A stretch of DNA of 64,000 nucleotides from Gracilimonas halophila. GTDB lineage: Bacteria; Bacteroidota; Rhodothermia; Balneolales; Balneolaceae. Shown one piece after another: positions 52,154 through 63,300 of this stretch. Each line of letters opens with the position of its first letter. Positions within the stretch are counted from its first letter, which is position 1. The stretch is taken from the NCBI RefSeq assembly GCF_042684365.1, contig NZ_JBHULI010000024.1:496001-560000 (forward strand), given 5' to 3'. A model generated the notes under the pieces. It saw only the letters and a list, made by a program, of their open reading frames with translations. It did no database searches and was not told the origin of the DNA. The position numbers and the translations under genes are program-made.

Positions 52154-53845
52154 TTATTTATTGAACATTAATCTTTCAATTTCTCTGAAAGGCAAATATC
52201 CGTAGGTAAGTAAATTATCGTTGAAATTTTTAAGTGAATAATGCTCACCCATGCGAACCTTATATTCCCTTCTGAGTTCAATTATTTCCATTTCCCCAAT
52301 TATTTCTCGTCCGGGGGGAGCCGGTGTTTGGCTGTCGCGCTGAACTTCAATAAAGGCGTTGGTAGGCTCCATTCCGATCTTATCGATATAAGCTTGAACA
52401 GCTTCGTCAAAAGTCATTTCCCCCAATGCCATTTGAAGCTTTGTTACAATTCGTTGTACTCTCCACATCCTCATTTGAAGACGGGCCATTCGGGTTTTCA
52501 AAGCCGTTATGTAATCAAGGCGATCATTATAATAACCTTCTTCTTCAAGCATTTTCTCGAGATAAAAAGACCAGGCTTGCCCAAAGTAGGCTGAACGGAA
52601 TATCTTACGCATCGGGCGATCTACATGCTCCCTTGCAGCTGCGTTTTGTACATTGTGCCCCAGCCATTCGTGATAAGAGATCACATGCGTCCAGTATGGA
52701 TTATAGGATTTTATTCGGCTTGCTTTTTCTTCTGCTGATAACCGATCTTCTAAAGGAGTCAGAATGTAGTAACCGGATTGTCGGTTAGCTACCGTTGGGC
52801 CTTGTGTTGCTCCACCAAAAGATAATACCCTTCGTGCCATAGGTGGCGAAATACGGGCTCCATAATCTATGTAGTCGGGAATTGTTACTACGTGATCACC
52901 TTCATTTTCCAGCCACGAACTAGCCATATTCACAAAACTCTTAGACATCGGTAAAACACCTTCCCAAGGTGGCGCTTCTTCTTTCATATTCTCCCACACC
53001 GTATTTAGGTCACCCGATGGATGAATGCTGTCGGCTAATGCATCCATTTCTTTTAATAACTCCTCTTCTTCCTCTAATGCAACGGCAAGCATATTTTCTA
53101 CATTATAGTGATGCAGATGTTCTTTGTTCTTCAAATAGAAATTAATGTAATCCGGATTCCATCCTGCACTTCGGTCAGACCGGGGAAGTAAAGTGCTGTT
53201 TACCCAATTTTCAAAATCAATCAATGCAGAATATGCTGATCTCGAAGATTCTATAAGTTGATCTTTCAACTCTGTGTTATCTATTTTCGCCTCTGGCACA
53301 TAATCCTGAAGCATCATTTTAGCATAATAGATCTCATAAAGTGTGTTTTCGGTCCACACCTTAGCAGGGTTTGTTAGATTTTGACGAGCATTAGAAAGTA
53401 TTTCAGGTAACAAATCCAGTTCTTTGATCGCAGCTTTAACCCCATTATCAGCTATTGAGCCCGGCCGAATGAAGAGCTGATTTGTTCTGCCTAATTGTAT
53501 ATACGAAACGGGATGAAGTTTATACAACTGAACCGTTTCAATCTCATAGATATTCGTTTTGAGGTGAGCCCTCAATAAGTCATGATCTACCTGGTCGTCA
53601 AGTCCGAGGTTATCGTATTCAATAGCATCCATTCGTTCCAGAATGCTTTTATAATCAGTTAGTGCTTTCTGGTATTCAGATTCACTTTTTGTTGGAATAG
53701 AAATATCACCAACTTCCTCCACTAAACTATATAGTGTCTCGACATCTTGAACCGGCTGAGCTTCCGCTAAACTAGTCGTTAGATACATAATTAAAAGACC
53801 GGTCGCCGCCAGAAACGTTCTTTTGAAAAGTTTTGATGTAGTCAT
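52154..53845 (-). CDS. DUF885-family secreted protein
   Basis: About 563 residues from ATG 53845 (MTTSKLFKRTFLAATGLLIM, a signal peptide ending SLAEAQ); an upstream ATG at 53905 would put the signal inside the chain. The conserved region has SYHEWLGHNVQ (HExxGH, near residue 420), the putative metal site of DUF885 proteins, and PGSIADNGVKAAIKELDLLP earlier. The family is thought to include metallopeptidase-like enzymes. It follows the amidohydrolase trio on the same strand. Confidence 0.85.
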   Translation of the reverse strand: MTTSKLFKRTFLAATGLLIMYLTTSLAEAQPVQDVETLYSLVEEVGDISIPTKSESEYQKALTDYKSILERMDAIEYDNLGLDDQVDHDLLRAHLKTNIYEIETVQLYKLHPVSYIQLGRTNQLFIRPGSIADNGVKAAIKELDLLPEILSNARQNLTNPAKVWTENTLYEIYYAKMMLQDYVPEAKIDNTELKDQLIESSRSAYSALIDFENWVNSTLLPRSDRSAGWNPDYINFYLKNKEHLHHYNVENMLAVALEEEEELLKEMDALADSIHPSGDLNTVWENMKEEAPPWEGVLPMSKSFVNMASSWLENEGDHVVTIPDYIDYGARISPPMARRVLSFGGATQGPTVANRQSGYYILTPLEDRLSAEEKASRIKSYNPYWTHVISYHEWLGHNVQNAAAREHVDRPMRKIFRSAYFGQAWSFYLEKMLEEEGYYNDRLDYITALKTRMARLQMRMWRVQRIVTKLQMALGEMTFDEAVQAYIDKIGMEPTNAFIEVQRDSQTPAPPGREIIGEMEIIELRREYKVRMGEHYSLKNFNDNLLTYGYLPFREIERLMFNK

Positions 53846-53944
53846 AATATGGATATAAGTATTAATAGGGACATAACTAAATCGCTCCATAACTCTCTCA
53901 TCCAAATATCCTATGGAAAAGAGAGTTCTAAGAGCGTATATAGA

Positions 53945-55555
53945 TCATTCTTCAATTAAAAAAGGATCATTGGCTATATTGGAACCTACACCTTCTTTTG
54001 ATTCCTTCACCATTCGGGCTACTTCTTCCATAAGCTTGTCGTTATTGATAACAACTCCATCCTTGATCGTGTGAACAATGCCTTTGGTTCTGTACATGTT
54101 CTCATCTTCATCAAGTGTGATGGCTCCAAAAGAATACATAAACCGAAGATTATATAAAGGGCTTCCATCTACCAGAATAAGGTCTGCCTCATAACCCGGA
54201 CGCACCAAGCCTGTTTCATCTTCAATTCGAAGTGCTTTTGCACTGTTATGTGTCGCAGCTTTCAGAACTTCAAGGGTATGCATACCGGATTCCCTGAGAA
54301 GCTGTAATTCTCTGATATTTGAAAATCCGGGGGTAGCCCAGATGTAATTATCATCTGTACCGTAAGCAACGGTTCCGCCTTTTTTATTGAATTCGTAGAT
54401 CAGGTCACCCCAGAGGTCATAGGCCTCATACCATGTTTGTTCATCATCGGAAGTCCAGTCATAATGAAAAGATCCGTGATAAGCCGGATCAGGAAGATTC
54501 CATTCTATCAAAGACTGATGCGTATATTTTTCATGCCATGGCAAGCTTTGAGCTCTTACGATATCTCTGTTCGCTTCATATACTACCTGGGTGGGCTGCA
54601 TGAAAACTCCATAAGCTACAAGGGAATCAGCTACTTCACCTAACAGTCGTTCCCTGTCCGCTTCCTGCCATACCCTTCCTGCCTCGCGAAAACGGTGGTT
54701 CTCATTATCAAAATTATAATCTCTTGGGTAATCCTGAACGGCACGATCTAATGATGACTCCCCATATCCGTAATGATGAAGTATAAATGTAACACCTAAT
54801 CGTGCAGCATCCACAGCATCTATCACTGATGTATATGATGGAGGAATATGAACTCCTGTAACGCCTCCATTTTCCCATACCGCATCTGCAGCGGCTTTAA
54901 ACAATTCCTGATTCCATGCTACACCATTAAGGTAAACCTGACGTGCTCCTTTTTCAGCCATTTCTTTAGCTATTCTCGGGGCATTTTTCGGGTTTGATAA
55001 AAATATTTCATCATAGTCCAAACCGGACCCCCAAGACCATAATGGATACATGGTAGGAGCTAAAATTTCATTTTGGTCTGCAAGTCGTGCTTCTTCCATC
55101 GCATACTCAACCCCTCTGTCTGAAGCCGGTCCAAAAGTAGTAACCCCATGAGCTAATTTTAGATAATAGATATACTCTAAAGGCATCGGTTCTTGCCTTA
55201 GGTGGCCGTGCAAATCAATAAGCCCGGGCATTACGTATTTTCCGGAAGCATCAATGATCCGGTCTCCAGTTGGGCGGTTAGAGTCGCCTCTTCGTTCTGC
55301 GGTCACAGGATCGAAAGGAATCATCTCAGTGATCATATCTCCCTCAATAACAATATCGTATGGACCTACCGGTGGGCCGCCATGTCCGGGAATGACCATT
55401 GCATTACGGATAACCAATCGGTCGTAAGGGCCTTCTGCCAAGTCTCCAAATTGTTTTTGTGCTTGTGCACCTTGGCAGCTCAGAGCCAGTAAAACCATTC
55501 CGAGGCAAAGTGTTTTGACGATCTTTTTTATTTGATAGTTCATAGTATAGTCCAA
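53945..55555 (-). CDS. Secreted amidohydrolase A
   Basis: 536 residues with a signal peptide (NYQIKKIVKTLCLGMVLLAL, cleavage near GAQAQ). VMPGLIDLHGHLRQEPM holds the HxH metal motif; ILHHYGYGESS and AYGTDDNYIWATPGF supply later ligands, and TGLVRPGYEADLILVDGSPL is the C-terminal closing motif. Very similar along its length to the neighbour at 55645-57231, especially KQFGDLAEGPYDRLVIRNAM at the mature N-terminus, so the two arose by tandem duplication. Substrate probably a peptide-like amide. Confidence 0.9.
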   Translation of the reverse strand: MDYTMNYQIKKIVKTLCLGMVLLALSCQGAQAQKQFGDLAEGPYDRLVIRNAMVIPGHGGPPVGPYDIVIEGDMITEMIPFDPVTAERRGDSNRPTGDRIIDASGKYVMPGLIDLHGHLRQEPMPLEYIYYLKLAHGVTTFGPASDRGVEYAMEEARLADQNEILAPTMYPLWSWGSGLDYDEIFLSNPKNAPRIAKEMAEKGARQVYLNGVAWNQELFKAAADAVWENGGVTGVHIPPSYTSVIDAVDAARLGVTFILHHYGYGESSLDRAVQDYPRDYNFDNENHRFREAGRVWQEADRERLLGEVADSLVAYGVFMQPTQVVYEANRDIVRAQSLPWHEKYTHQSLIEWNLPDPAYHGSFHYDWTSDDEQTWYEAYDLWGDLIYEFNKKGGTVAYGTDDNYIWATPGFSNIRELQLLRESGMHTLEVLKAATHNSAKALRIEDETGLVRPGYEADLILVDGSPLYNLRFMYSFGAITLDEDENMYRTKGIVHTIKDGVVINNDKLMEEVARMVKESKEGVGSNIANDPFLIEE

Positions 55556-55601
55556 CTTATTGATGAGTGATAAAAGCTAAAGCCAAGAAATTTCTTATGA
55601 T

Positions 55602-55632
55602 CCTCCCATCAGGATTAAACCTGAATGGGAGG
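55602..55632 (-). terminator. Hairpin between amidohydrolases A and B
   Basis: CCTCCCATCAGG and CCTGAATGGGAGG pair with one bulged base around ATTAAA. Reading on the minus strand it follows the stop of gene B; the T-run after it is weak. Confidence 0.6.
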
Positions 55633-55644
55633 TTCGATAAGAAT

Positions 55645-57231
55645 CTATTCCACTATAAATGGAGCTGTCATAATATTTTCTGAAGAAACACCTTCTTTGG
55701 AGGCTTTAACCATTCGGGCTACTTCTTCCATCAGGAGGTCATTTTCAATCACAACCCCACCTTTGATGGTATGTACAATTCCTTCTGATCGAAACATGTC
55801 ACCATTCTCATCGGTGTTAATTGCACCAAAAGAGTACATATTCCTGAGGTTATACAGGGGACTTCCATCCACAATGATCAGGTCAGCGGTATAACCGGGA
55901 CGTACCAGGCCTAGTTTCTCTTCACGAAGTGTTATAGCACTGTTGTGCGTGGCAGCTTTAAGTACTTCAAGCGTATGCATTCCTGTTTCTCTGAGTAACT
56001 GCAGTTCACGGACATTTGAGAAACCGGGTGTTGCCCAGATATAGTTATCATCTGTACCGTAAGAAACGTGTCCTCCTCTCTTATTGAATTCGTAGATCAG
56101 GTCGCCCCAAAGATCGAAGGCATAACTCCAGTAATATTCATCATCGGAAGTCCAGTCGTAATGATATGATCCGTGAAAGGCCGGATTTGGCAAGTTCCAG
56201 TTTATAAGTGCCTGATGAGTATATTTCTCATTCCATGGCAAACTGGCTGCTCTTAGAATATCACGGTTTGCTTCATACACTACCCGGGTTGGAAGCATAT
56301 GCACACCGTAGGCAAAAAGGGAGTCAGCTACTTCTCCCAAAAGGCGTTCGCGGTTGGCTTCCGTCCATACTTTACCGGCATGGCGGAATCGTGCATTTTC
56401 ATCATTATAATTATAATCGCGTGGATAATCCTGAACCTGACGATCAAGTGAAGACTCTGCATATGCATAATGGTGTTCTATCATCGTAACACCTAAACGG
56501 GCAGCATCAACTGCCTGTGTTACTGATGTGGTATTTGGTGGTATATGGTAAGTAGTAATACCTCCATTTTCAGTAACAGCTTTAGTTACTGCACCAAGCA
56601 ATTTCTGGTTCCAGCCTAAACTGCCAACACTGACCACATGTGCACCTTTTTCAAACATCTCTGCCGCTACTTCCGGAGCATTGGCAGGGTTTTCTAAAAA
56701 CTCACGGTCAAAATCAGTATTTGAGCCCCATCCCCAGATCGGATACATGCGAGGGGCCAGAATTTCATTATTCTCACTGCGGCTGGCTTCGTCCATTGCG
56801 TTATCCAGACCACGGTCAGGAGCCGGTACCATAGTGGTTACACCGTGAGCAAGTTTTGTGTAATATACATATTCGATTTCCATAGGATCTTGTCTCAAAT
56901 GCATATGAAGATCGATCATACCGGGCATCACATATTTACCATCAGCTTCGATCACCCTATTTCCTGTTGGGCGTTCACTGTCACCTCTTCTTTCAGCCGT
57001 TACCGGATCGAAAGGTATCATGTCAGTGATCTTGTCTCCTTCAATTACGATATCATAAGGCCCTACAGAAGGTCCGCCATGTCCCGGAATAACCATTGCA
57101 TTCCTAATTACCAATCTGTCGTATGGACCTTCAGCAAGGTCTCCGAATTTCTTTTGTGCTATACTATCGAGTGAAATACCCATGAAGAGTATTATCGAAA
57201 ATATTGTTGTTATAGCTTTGATTTTATTCAT
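55645..57231 (-). CDS. Secreted amidohydrolase B
   Basis: 528 residues, signal peptide ending near DSIAQ. HxH in VMPGMIDLHMHLRQDPM; IEHHYAYAESS and SYGTDDNYIWATPGF further along; LGLVRPGYTADLIIVDGSPL near the end. Paralogue of gene A with the same residue order in every metal-binding block. Separate terminators suggest each gene can be expressed on its own as well as from the SusCD promoter. Confidence 0.9.
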   Translation of the reverse strand: MNKIKAITTIFSIILFMGISLDSIAQKKFGDLAEGPYDRLVIRNAMVIPGHGGPSVGPYDIVIEGDKITDMIPFDPVTAERRGDSERPTGNRVIEADGKYVMPGMIDLHMHLRQDPMEIEYVYYTKLAHGVTTMVPAPDRGLDNAMDEASRSENNEILAPRMYPIWGWGSNTDFDREFLENPANAPEVAAEMFEKGAHVVSVGSLGWNQKLLGAVTKAVTENGGITTYHIPPNTTSVTQAVDAARLGVTMIEHHYAYAESSLDRQVQDYPRDYNYNDENARFRHAGKVWTEANRERLLGEVADSLFAYGVHMLPTRVVYEANRDILRAASLPWNEKYTHQALINWNLPNPAFHGSYHYDWTSDDEYYWSYAFDLWGDLIYEFNKRGGHVSYGTDDNYIWATPGFSNVRELQLLRETGMHTLEVLKAATHNSAITLREEKLGLVRPGYTADLIIVDGSPLYNLRNMYSFGAINTDENGDMFRSEGIVHTIKGGVVIENDLLMEEVARMVKASKEGVSSENIMTAPFIVE

Positions 57232-57258
57232 TTGTCAGTCCCACTTTTACTTAAAAAG

Positions 57259-57282
57259 AAACCCCTGCTTTAGCAGGGGTTT
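57259..57282 (-). terminator. Terminator after amidohydrolase C
   Basis: Perfect arms AAACCCCTGCT and AGCAGGGGTTT with a TT loop, followed on the minus strand by CTTTTTAAG. Confidence 0.9.
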
Positions 57283-57311
57283 CGGTCGATATTGATATTT
57301 AAATATAAATC

Positions 57312-58910
57312 TTAGTAGCGTTCTTTTTCACCAAGTTCGGCTTCTTGTTCGTCAACCATATTGCGAACATCTTCGAGCAGTTGTTTTGCGTCATATACAA
57401 TTCCATCTTTGATGGTGTATTTCACTCCACCTACTCGAACTACTTCATTAACACCTTGCACCCTGATAGCACCTGTACCATAAAGTGTTTTCAGGTTTTG
57501 AAGTGGATTTTCCTCTACAATCACAAGGTCAGCTAATTTACCCGGGCGAATTATTCCGAATGGAGCGTCTTCATCCATTCTTTTGTATAACTCATTGGCG
57601 CCATTCATGGTTGCTGATCTAATTACTTCAAGAGGATGGAATCCGGCTTCTTGCAAAAGTTCAAGCTCGCGGATATAATCGAATCCATAAAGCTTATAAA
57701 TAAACCCTGCATCGGAACCGGTAGTTACTCGTCCGCCTGCATTCTTGTAATCATTGATAAACTGCATCCATGTTCGGTAGAAGTTTTTCCACTCTACTTC
57801 ATCCTGGGTGGTCCAATCAAACCAATAAGATCCGTGAGCTTTTCGGCTGGGCATGTAAAACTCCCAAAGAGTTGGAAGAGTATAATCTTCATGCCAATCC
57901 GCATTTCTGGCCCTCATTACGTCGCGACTTGCTTCGTAGATGGTCATTGTAGGATCTAAAGTAAGGTCATTGTCCAGGAATAATTGAATTAGATCATTCC
58001 ATTCTTCTCCACCCGGCTCAACAATCTTATTCCACTGACGTGCAACTTGCCCGAAGCGGTCCTGCTCATTTTGATAGTTGTAATCGTTTGGATATGGTTG
58101 CAGATCATAGCCATCATACATTGACTCAAACAAACCATAATAGTGTGTTTGTGCACCTAAGCCTAATTCCGCGGCCTCTTTGAGGTTCATACGAACAACA
58201 CCCATTTGATCAAGGTGAGCTGTGGTATTCAGGTTTTGCTTGGTGGCTTCGTCAATTAAAGCTTCCATAATATCAGGATCATGGGCTCCTAATTTAAGGC
58301 CGTCAATGCCTTCGTCTTTAGCCCATCGAACCCATTCCCTTGCTTGTTCAGGTGTTGTCACAGGTTCGTCCCAACCGGAACCTACTCTGTGATAACTAAA
58401 CATTCTAGGAGCCACAATTTCGTTTCGTGCACTTCGCTCTTTCTCGCTAAGTGAAGATTCCAAATTGTCAAATGGAACACCACGTACTGTGGTAATACCA
58501 TGCCCCATCCATAGTTTATAGGTGTATTCTGCATTAGGTACTTTTGGCTTTCCGCCTGTATGTACGTGCATGTCAATGAATCCAGGCATCACATACATAC
58601 CTGAAGCATCGATCTCTTTCGTTGCATCACCTGGACGACGATCTTCGTCGATAGGTACACCGGGATAACCTACCCGGTGCACTGAAACGATCTCGTTGCC
58701 TTCGATAACAATATCAACAGGACCGGCCATTGGTGCTCCGGTTCCGTCGATCATATTAGCGCCACGAATTATGAGGCGGTCATATGGGCCTTCGCCTTCC
58801 GTCCGGTCAGGAGCGGGATTTGAAGGTTGAGCCAACACCGTTGTTGTAACTATGGAGAGCATAAATACCCCCAGGCCCAACAACATGGTTCTGCATTTTA
58901 AATTAAACAT
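57312..58910 (-). CDS. Secreted amidohydrolase C
   Basis: 532 residues, signal peptide ending near VLAQ. HxH in VMPGFIDMHVHTGGKPK; AQTHYYGLFESM, TGSDAGFIYKLYGF and FGIIRPGKLADLVIVEENPL follow. More distant from A and B than they are from each other (for example TTGSDAG in place of YGTDDN), which suggests a different substrate. It is the first amidohydrolase after susD, 47 bases downstream. Confidence 0.9.
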   Translation of the reverse strand: MFNLKCRTMLLGLGVFMLSIVTTTVLAQPSNPAPDRTEGEGPYDRLIIRGANMIDGTGAPMAGPVDIVIEGNEIVSVHRVGYPGVPIDEDRRPGDATKEIDASGMYVMPGFIDMHVHTGGKPKVPNAEYTYKLWMGHGITTVRGVPFDNLESSLSEKERSARNEIVAPRMFSYHRVGSGWDEPVTTPEQAREWVRWAKDEGIDGLKLGAHDPDIMEALIDEATKQNLNTTAHLDQMGVVRMNLKEAAELGLGAQTHYYGLFESMYDGYDLQPYPNDYNYQNEQDRFGQVARQWNKIVEPGGEEWNDLIQLFLDNDLTLDPTMTIYEASRDVMRARNADWHEDYTLPTLWEFYMPSRKAHGSYWFDWTTQDEVEWKNFYRTWMQFINDYKNAGGRVTTGSDAGFIYKLYGFDYIRELELLQEAGFHPLEVIRSATMNGANELYKRMDEDAPFGIIRPGKLADLVIVEENPLQNLKTLYGTGAIRVQGVNEVVRVGGVKYTIKDGIVYDAKQLLEDVRNMVDEQEAELGEKERY

Positions 58911-58957
58911 ATCTTATATCCTGTTATTTATAATTTCTATTGTTTTAAAAAACTTTA

Positions 58958-60256
58958 TCAGAGGTCCGGATTTGCTAGTTGCTCATTGGTAGGAATAGGT
59001 AATAATATTCCCGGAGTTTCTAGCGCATCTTCACCGGCTAACCAGTCTGGAGACTGTGAACCAAAGCGGTACATGTCATTTAACCTTCTGCCTTGCAGAT
59101 AAAGATTAGCTCTTCTTTCGTGCTCAATAAACTCAACGAAATCATCTGTTACATCCATATCAGGAAGTCCATCAAGGGCTCTTACCGTATTGATCTCATT
59201 TCTTGCCCTGATGTCATTTGTTCCTACTAACTCCTCTGCAATGATCAGGTGCATTTCTCGAGCTGACAACCAGGTAAACGGAGAATAGTTCTCAGTATAG
59301 GTCTGGGTATCATTGAAATCAGCAGCAATTGCTACTACCCGAGGATCCGGGTTTCCGGTTTTCAGATCATTAAAAGGAGCTCTGCTTCCATCAGGATCAG
59401 GAGTAAGAGTAAGTTCTCCACGGCTATTTACCTGCCCGGCCAAGTAATTGGTAATATTACCTGCCTGATAGTCAATAGTCGCTTTATAATCTGCAGACAT
59501 AATATCCAAGGCATCTTCAGCATCCGCTATAGCACCTGTTCCCGACACTAACGGGTTTGCCGGAGTAGTGCCTTTTGGATTCAGTTTCTGCCAAACTCCT
59601 TTGGCATGCTTTGCTCTTGCACGTAATCCAAATACCTGACTTTCAAGCTCGCTATTACTAATTGCTTGTGCAATTGGCAGTGCTTTATCAAGCAGATCGA
59701 TCGCCTGATCGTAGAGCGTAAACATTTGGTCTTCACCAATAGCAGGAGATGTTTCAGTACCGCTTGAGAAAACGAAATTATCATAGGAGTCAGCAATCGT
59801 AATACGAGTCAAAGCCCCATATATATAACTGCGTACTAATACTGCCCGGTTAGCAAGTTCTGAATTGCTATCAAACTCTTCTAACTTTTCAATAGCGAAG
59901 TCAGACATATACCTTGCCTGACTGATTTCAGGATATCCTGCAACCGTGATCTCATTTGCATCAAAAGCGATCCTTCCTTCACCGAACGTTTTGTAGGATT
60001 CGTAAGAACCCGTCCAGTAAATCTCGTCACTTACAGTAGATGTGGCCGCATAGGTCCAGCCTAAACCGGACATCAATGCATTAAGTTGTCCATTTTTTAA
60101 ACCTTCAGCAGATGAAGGCAAACTTACATCATCTACCGTGAGGCTGTTCGGGTTTTCTACTTCCAACAGGTTACAACTGCCAAGAAACAACAGGAGTGCT
60201 CCTGTTACTAATATCGAGGCGTGGCGAATTTTTAATTGATTAAATATACTTTTCAT
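58958..60256 (-). CDS. SusD/RagB-like outer-membrane lipoprotein
   Basis: 432 residues. Lipobox LGSC in the signal (LVTGALLLFLGSCNLLEVEN), followed by NPNSLTVDDV as in SusD-family N-termini. A helical TPR-like body and a C-terminal ERRANLYLQGRRLNDMYRFG, the conserved RxxELxxEGxRxxDLxR-type region. SusD proteins cap the SusC channel and bind the substrate at the cell surface. It follows susC by 48 bases. Confidence 0.9.
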   Translation of the reverse strand: MKSIFNQLKIRHASILVTGALLLFLGSCNLLEVENPNSLTVDDVSLPSSAEGLKNGQLNALMSGLGWTYAATSTVSDEIYWTGSYESYKTFGEGRIAFDANEITVAGYPEISQARYMSDFAIEKLEEFDSNSELANRAVLVRSYIYGALTRITIADSYDNFVFSSGTETSPAIGEDQMFTLYDQAIDLLDKALPIAQAISNSELESQVFGLRARAKHAKGVWQKLNPKGTTPANPLVSGTGAIADAEDALDIMSADYKATIDYQAGNITNYLAGQVNSRGELTLTPDPDGSRAPFNDLKTGNPDPRVVAIAADFNDTQTYTENYSPFTWLSAREMHLIIAEELVGTNDIRARNEINTVRALDGLPDMDVTDDFVEFIEHERRANLYLQGRRLNDMYRFGSQSPDWLAGEDALETPGILLPIPTNEQLANPDL

Positions 60257-60304
60257 AATTGAAAATAATTTGAGTGAAAAATTGTTTGTACTGACGTCAT
60301 TAAA

Positions 60305-63300
60305 TTAAAAGTCAAACTTTAATGTTAAGGCGTAGGTTCTAAGCAGTGGAGTACCGTAGGTATCCATTCCGCCACCAAAGTTTTCTTGCAGAGATGCTCC
60401 CTGCCCTAAACTAGCTTCTCCGGTAGCAAGAGGGTCAACTCCTCCATACTTAGTCCAAAGCGCCAGGTTGTTACCTGATAACGTCAGTGAAGCACCGTTC
60501 AAACCAAGTCTTTCAACTGTCTCATTAGGAATTTGGTAAGAAATACTCAAATTAGTCCACCTAATATAGTCAGCTTTCTCAATTTCATTTAACCCATCAA
60601 ATGGGGAAAGTGATACATTGTTATTTACCCACTCCTGTGCAGCTTCTATACGTTCAGAAGCAGAACTTGCAGGATTTTTAAGTACTGACTCAAGTCTTGA
60701 AGCACTCAATGTATTTCGGCCAATAGCACTGTTTACTCTACGGAATGCATCAGTCAGGTTATGGTGGTAGTAGTTTCCTGTAGCATACTGGAAACGACTG
60801 CTCACAGAGAAGTTCTTATACAGATTCGCTGTGAAACCAAAAGCCCCTTCCCAATCGGGAGTTGGCTTACCTAAATAGTGATCAAGGTATGTAGAACCAC
60901 CTGTCAGAGCTTCTCCATTTGGACCTGCAACCATGATGGCTGAGTTAAATGAGCCTGGATCAACCGGTCCTGAGAAATAAGCTTCCAATTCAGACTGGCT
61001 GTCAGGAGTACCATCCTGATTACTGTCAAAAGGAAACGCGATACCTTCCGGCAATTTGGTTCCAAAATAAGAACCCGGGGCATATCCTTCCTTGATAAAC
61101 ATTCGGTCACGAATATAAGAAGCATCGATCTTGATCGGCGGTTCGCCACCTAATGATGTCACTTCTTCTTTAATGTAGGCCGCATTGGCAAACACGTTAA
61201 GTGTGAAATTAGGATTTTGAACTACATTACTGTTTATCCCTAATTCAACACCATTGGCTACGAGTTCACCGGCATTAGTAAGCTGTGATGAGGTAAATCC
61301 ACCGGATGGGGCATACGTTCTGTCGATCAATGCATCTTCAACTACACGATCCCAGTAAGTGGCTTCAAAACCGATCTTATCATCAAATAAACCAATTTCA
61401 AAACCGGCTTCCCATTCAGTTGCTACTTCCGGCTTCAAATCTCTGTTACCGGGGTTTCCTGGAAGCACTCCAGCACCTTCTGCTGAATTCACAGGAACAA
61501 AAGTTGTGAACCTGTCAAAAGCACCCGGCTGCTGACCTGACTGCCCCCATGCGGCTCGAACCCTGAATGAAGAGACATTATTGATCTCAAAATCAAATGC
61601 TGTCGTAGGGATGAAGGATGCTGAAAATTTTGGATAGGTTGCATAATCGAAATCTTCTCCAAAAGCACTACTTGCATCCATACGCAAGCCGGCCGTAAGG
61701 TAGATCCAGTCGCCATAATCAACTTGCTCCTGAATAAATGCACCAGCATTCACAACTTCCTGGAAAGAGGAATTTGATGTCTGAGACGCTGTTGCACCCA
61801 ATACTTCTAATCCGGGTCCGGAAAAGCCGGTACCGGTTGAGCTCGCAGTATTTTGTTCTTCCTGATAGGCCTGGAAACCGGCTACAAAAGAAGACCTTAG
61901 GTCTTCATTAATATCCTTGATCCAGTTCATCTTACCTTCCAGTGACAATACCATTTGCTGACGGGTACCGATCTGAATTTGGCCATCACCGTTAGGTGCC
62001 ACGCCATCTACATTGTAACCAAAGGCAAGAAAATTAGCACTGCGCTGGTCTCTGTAGTCAAGCCCTCCAGAAAAGTCAAAAGAAAGCTCATCTGTAGGGA
62101 AATAATCAACTTTAAGTACTACTCGCCCCTGATTCGTGTTATCAGTCACTGTTGGGTAGGTCCCTTCTCTGGTTGTAGCAAAAATCGGGATACCAAAGGT
62201 ATCAAACTGACTTGCCTGACCTACTCTTTCAGGTTTAGCATATCGAGAAGTACTGGTAGGGGTATAAATAGTAATACCACTTTCGTAGATGCTAATGTCT
62301 GAGTTTGTATAAGAGGTTTGAGCTTTCAAGGTGAGATTATCACTAGGCATGAAATTCAAATTCCCTGTGAAATAGATCTTTTTATAAAGATCGTTCGCCT
62401 CACCAACTGCACCTCCATTAAAATTTGCTGGGCTCGGGTCGAAAGGACCGTCGGTGTATGTATATCTCAAGTTTGAGAAATAAGTCATTGACTCTCCTCC
62501 ACCCTGAACCGAAGCAGAGATCTCTTGTCCTACACCTATATTATAAAGATCGATCAGGTTGATAGGAGTTTCAAAAGGCTCATACAGATCTACGTTTACA
62601 CCTAAGATGTTACTTATGTTTTGTTGTTCTGTAGCATTTTCCGCAAAACCGGCATTCGTCTTGAATCGGTTTGGCATCTGGTACAAAGTAGTACCTAATT
62701 CTACCTCAAATTGAGGCGCTGACTCTTGCCTTCCCTGCTTGGTAAAGATCTGTATAACACCTGAACTGGCTTGAGAACCATATAGCGTTGCTGCTGCAGG
62801 TCCTTTAAGGATCTCAACACGATCAATAGAATCAAAGTTAATATTTGAAAGGCCTGAAGGAGAACCCAATCCACCAGCGCCAAATCCAGGGGCAAATCCA
62901 CCGCCACCGTTTACACGTACACCATCAACATAAATCAACGGCTGATTAGTCATGGATAAACTTGAAGTACCACGAATACGGATCTTAGGCTCCTGATCAA
63001 TAGCACCACTTTGAGCATTGATATTCACCCCGGCAATTTTTCCGGTCAGGGCATCCTGCACAGATGTAGTAGAGACATTTTCGATGCCGCCGAACTCAAC
63101 TGAGGAAATAGTGTGTCCTAATGACTTCCGTTCTACCGTACCACCCGTACCGGTTACTACTAACTCATCCAGATTCATAGTTGAGGTACTCAATATAAAA
63201 TCAACAGTAGTTGTCTGACCTGCTGTAACATCCACCATCTGGGTTTCAGTTCTGAAACCAACAAATCGTGCAGTTACTTCTACCGTTCTTGCGGGAACCC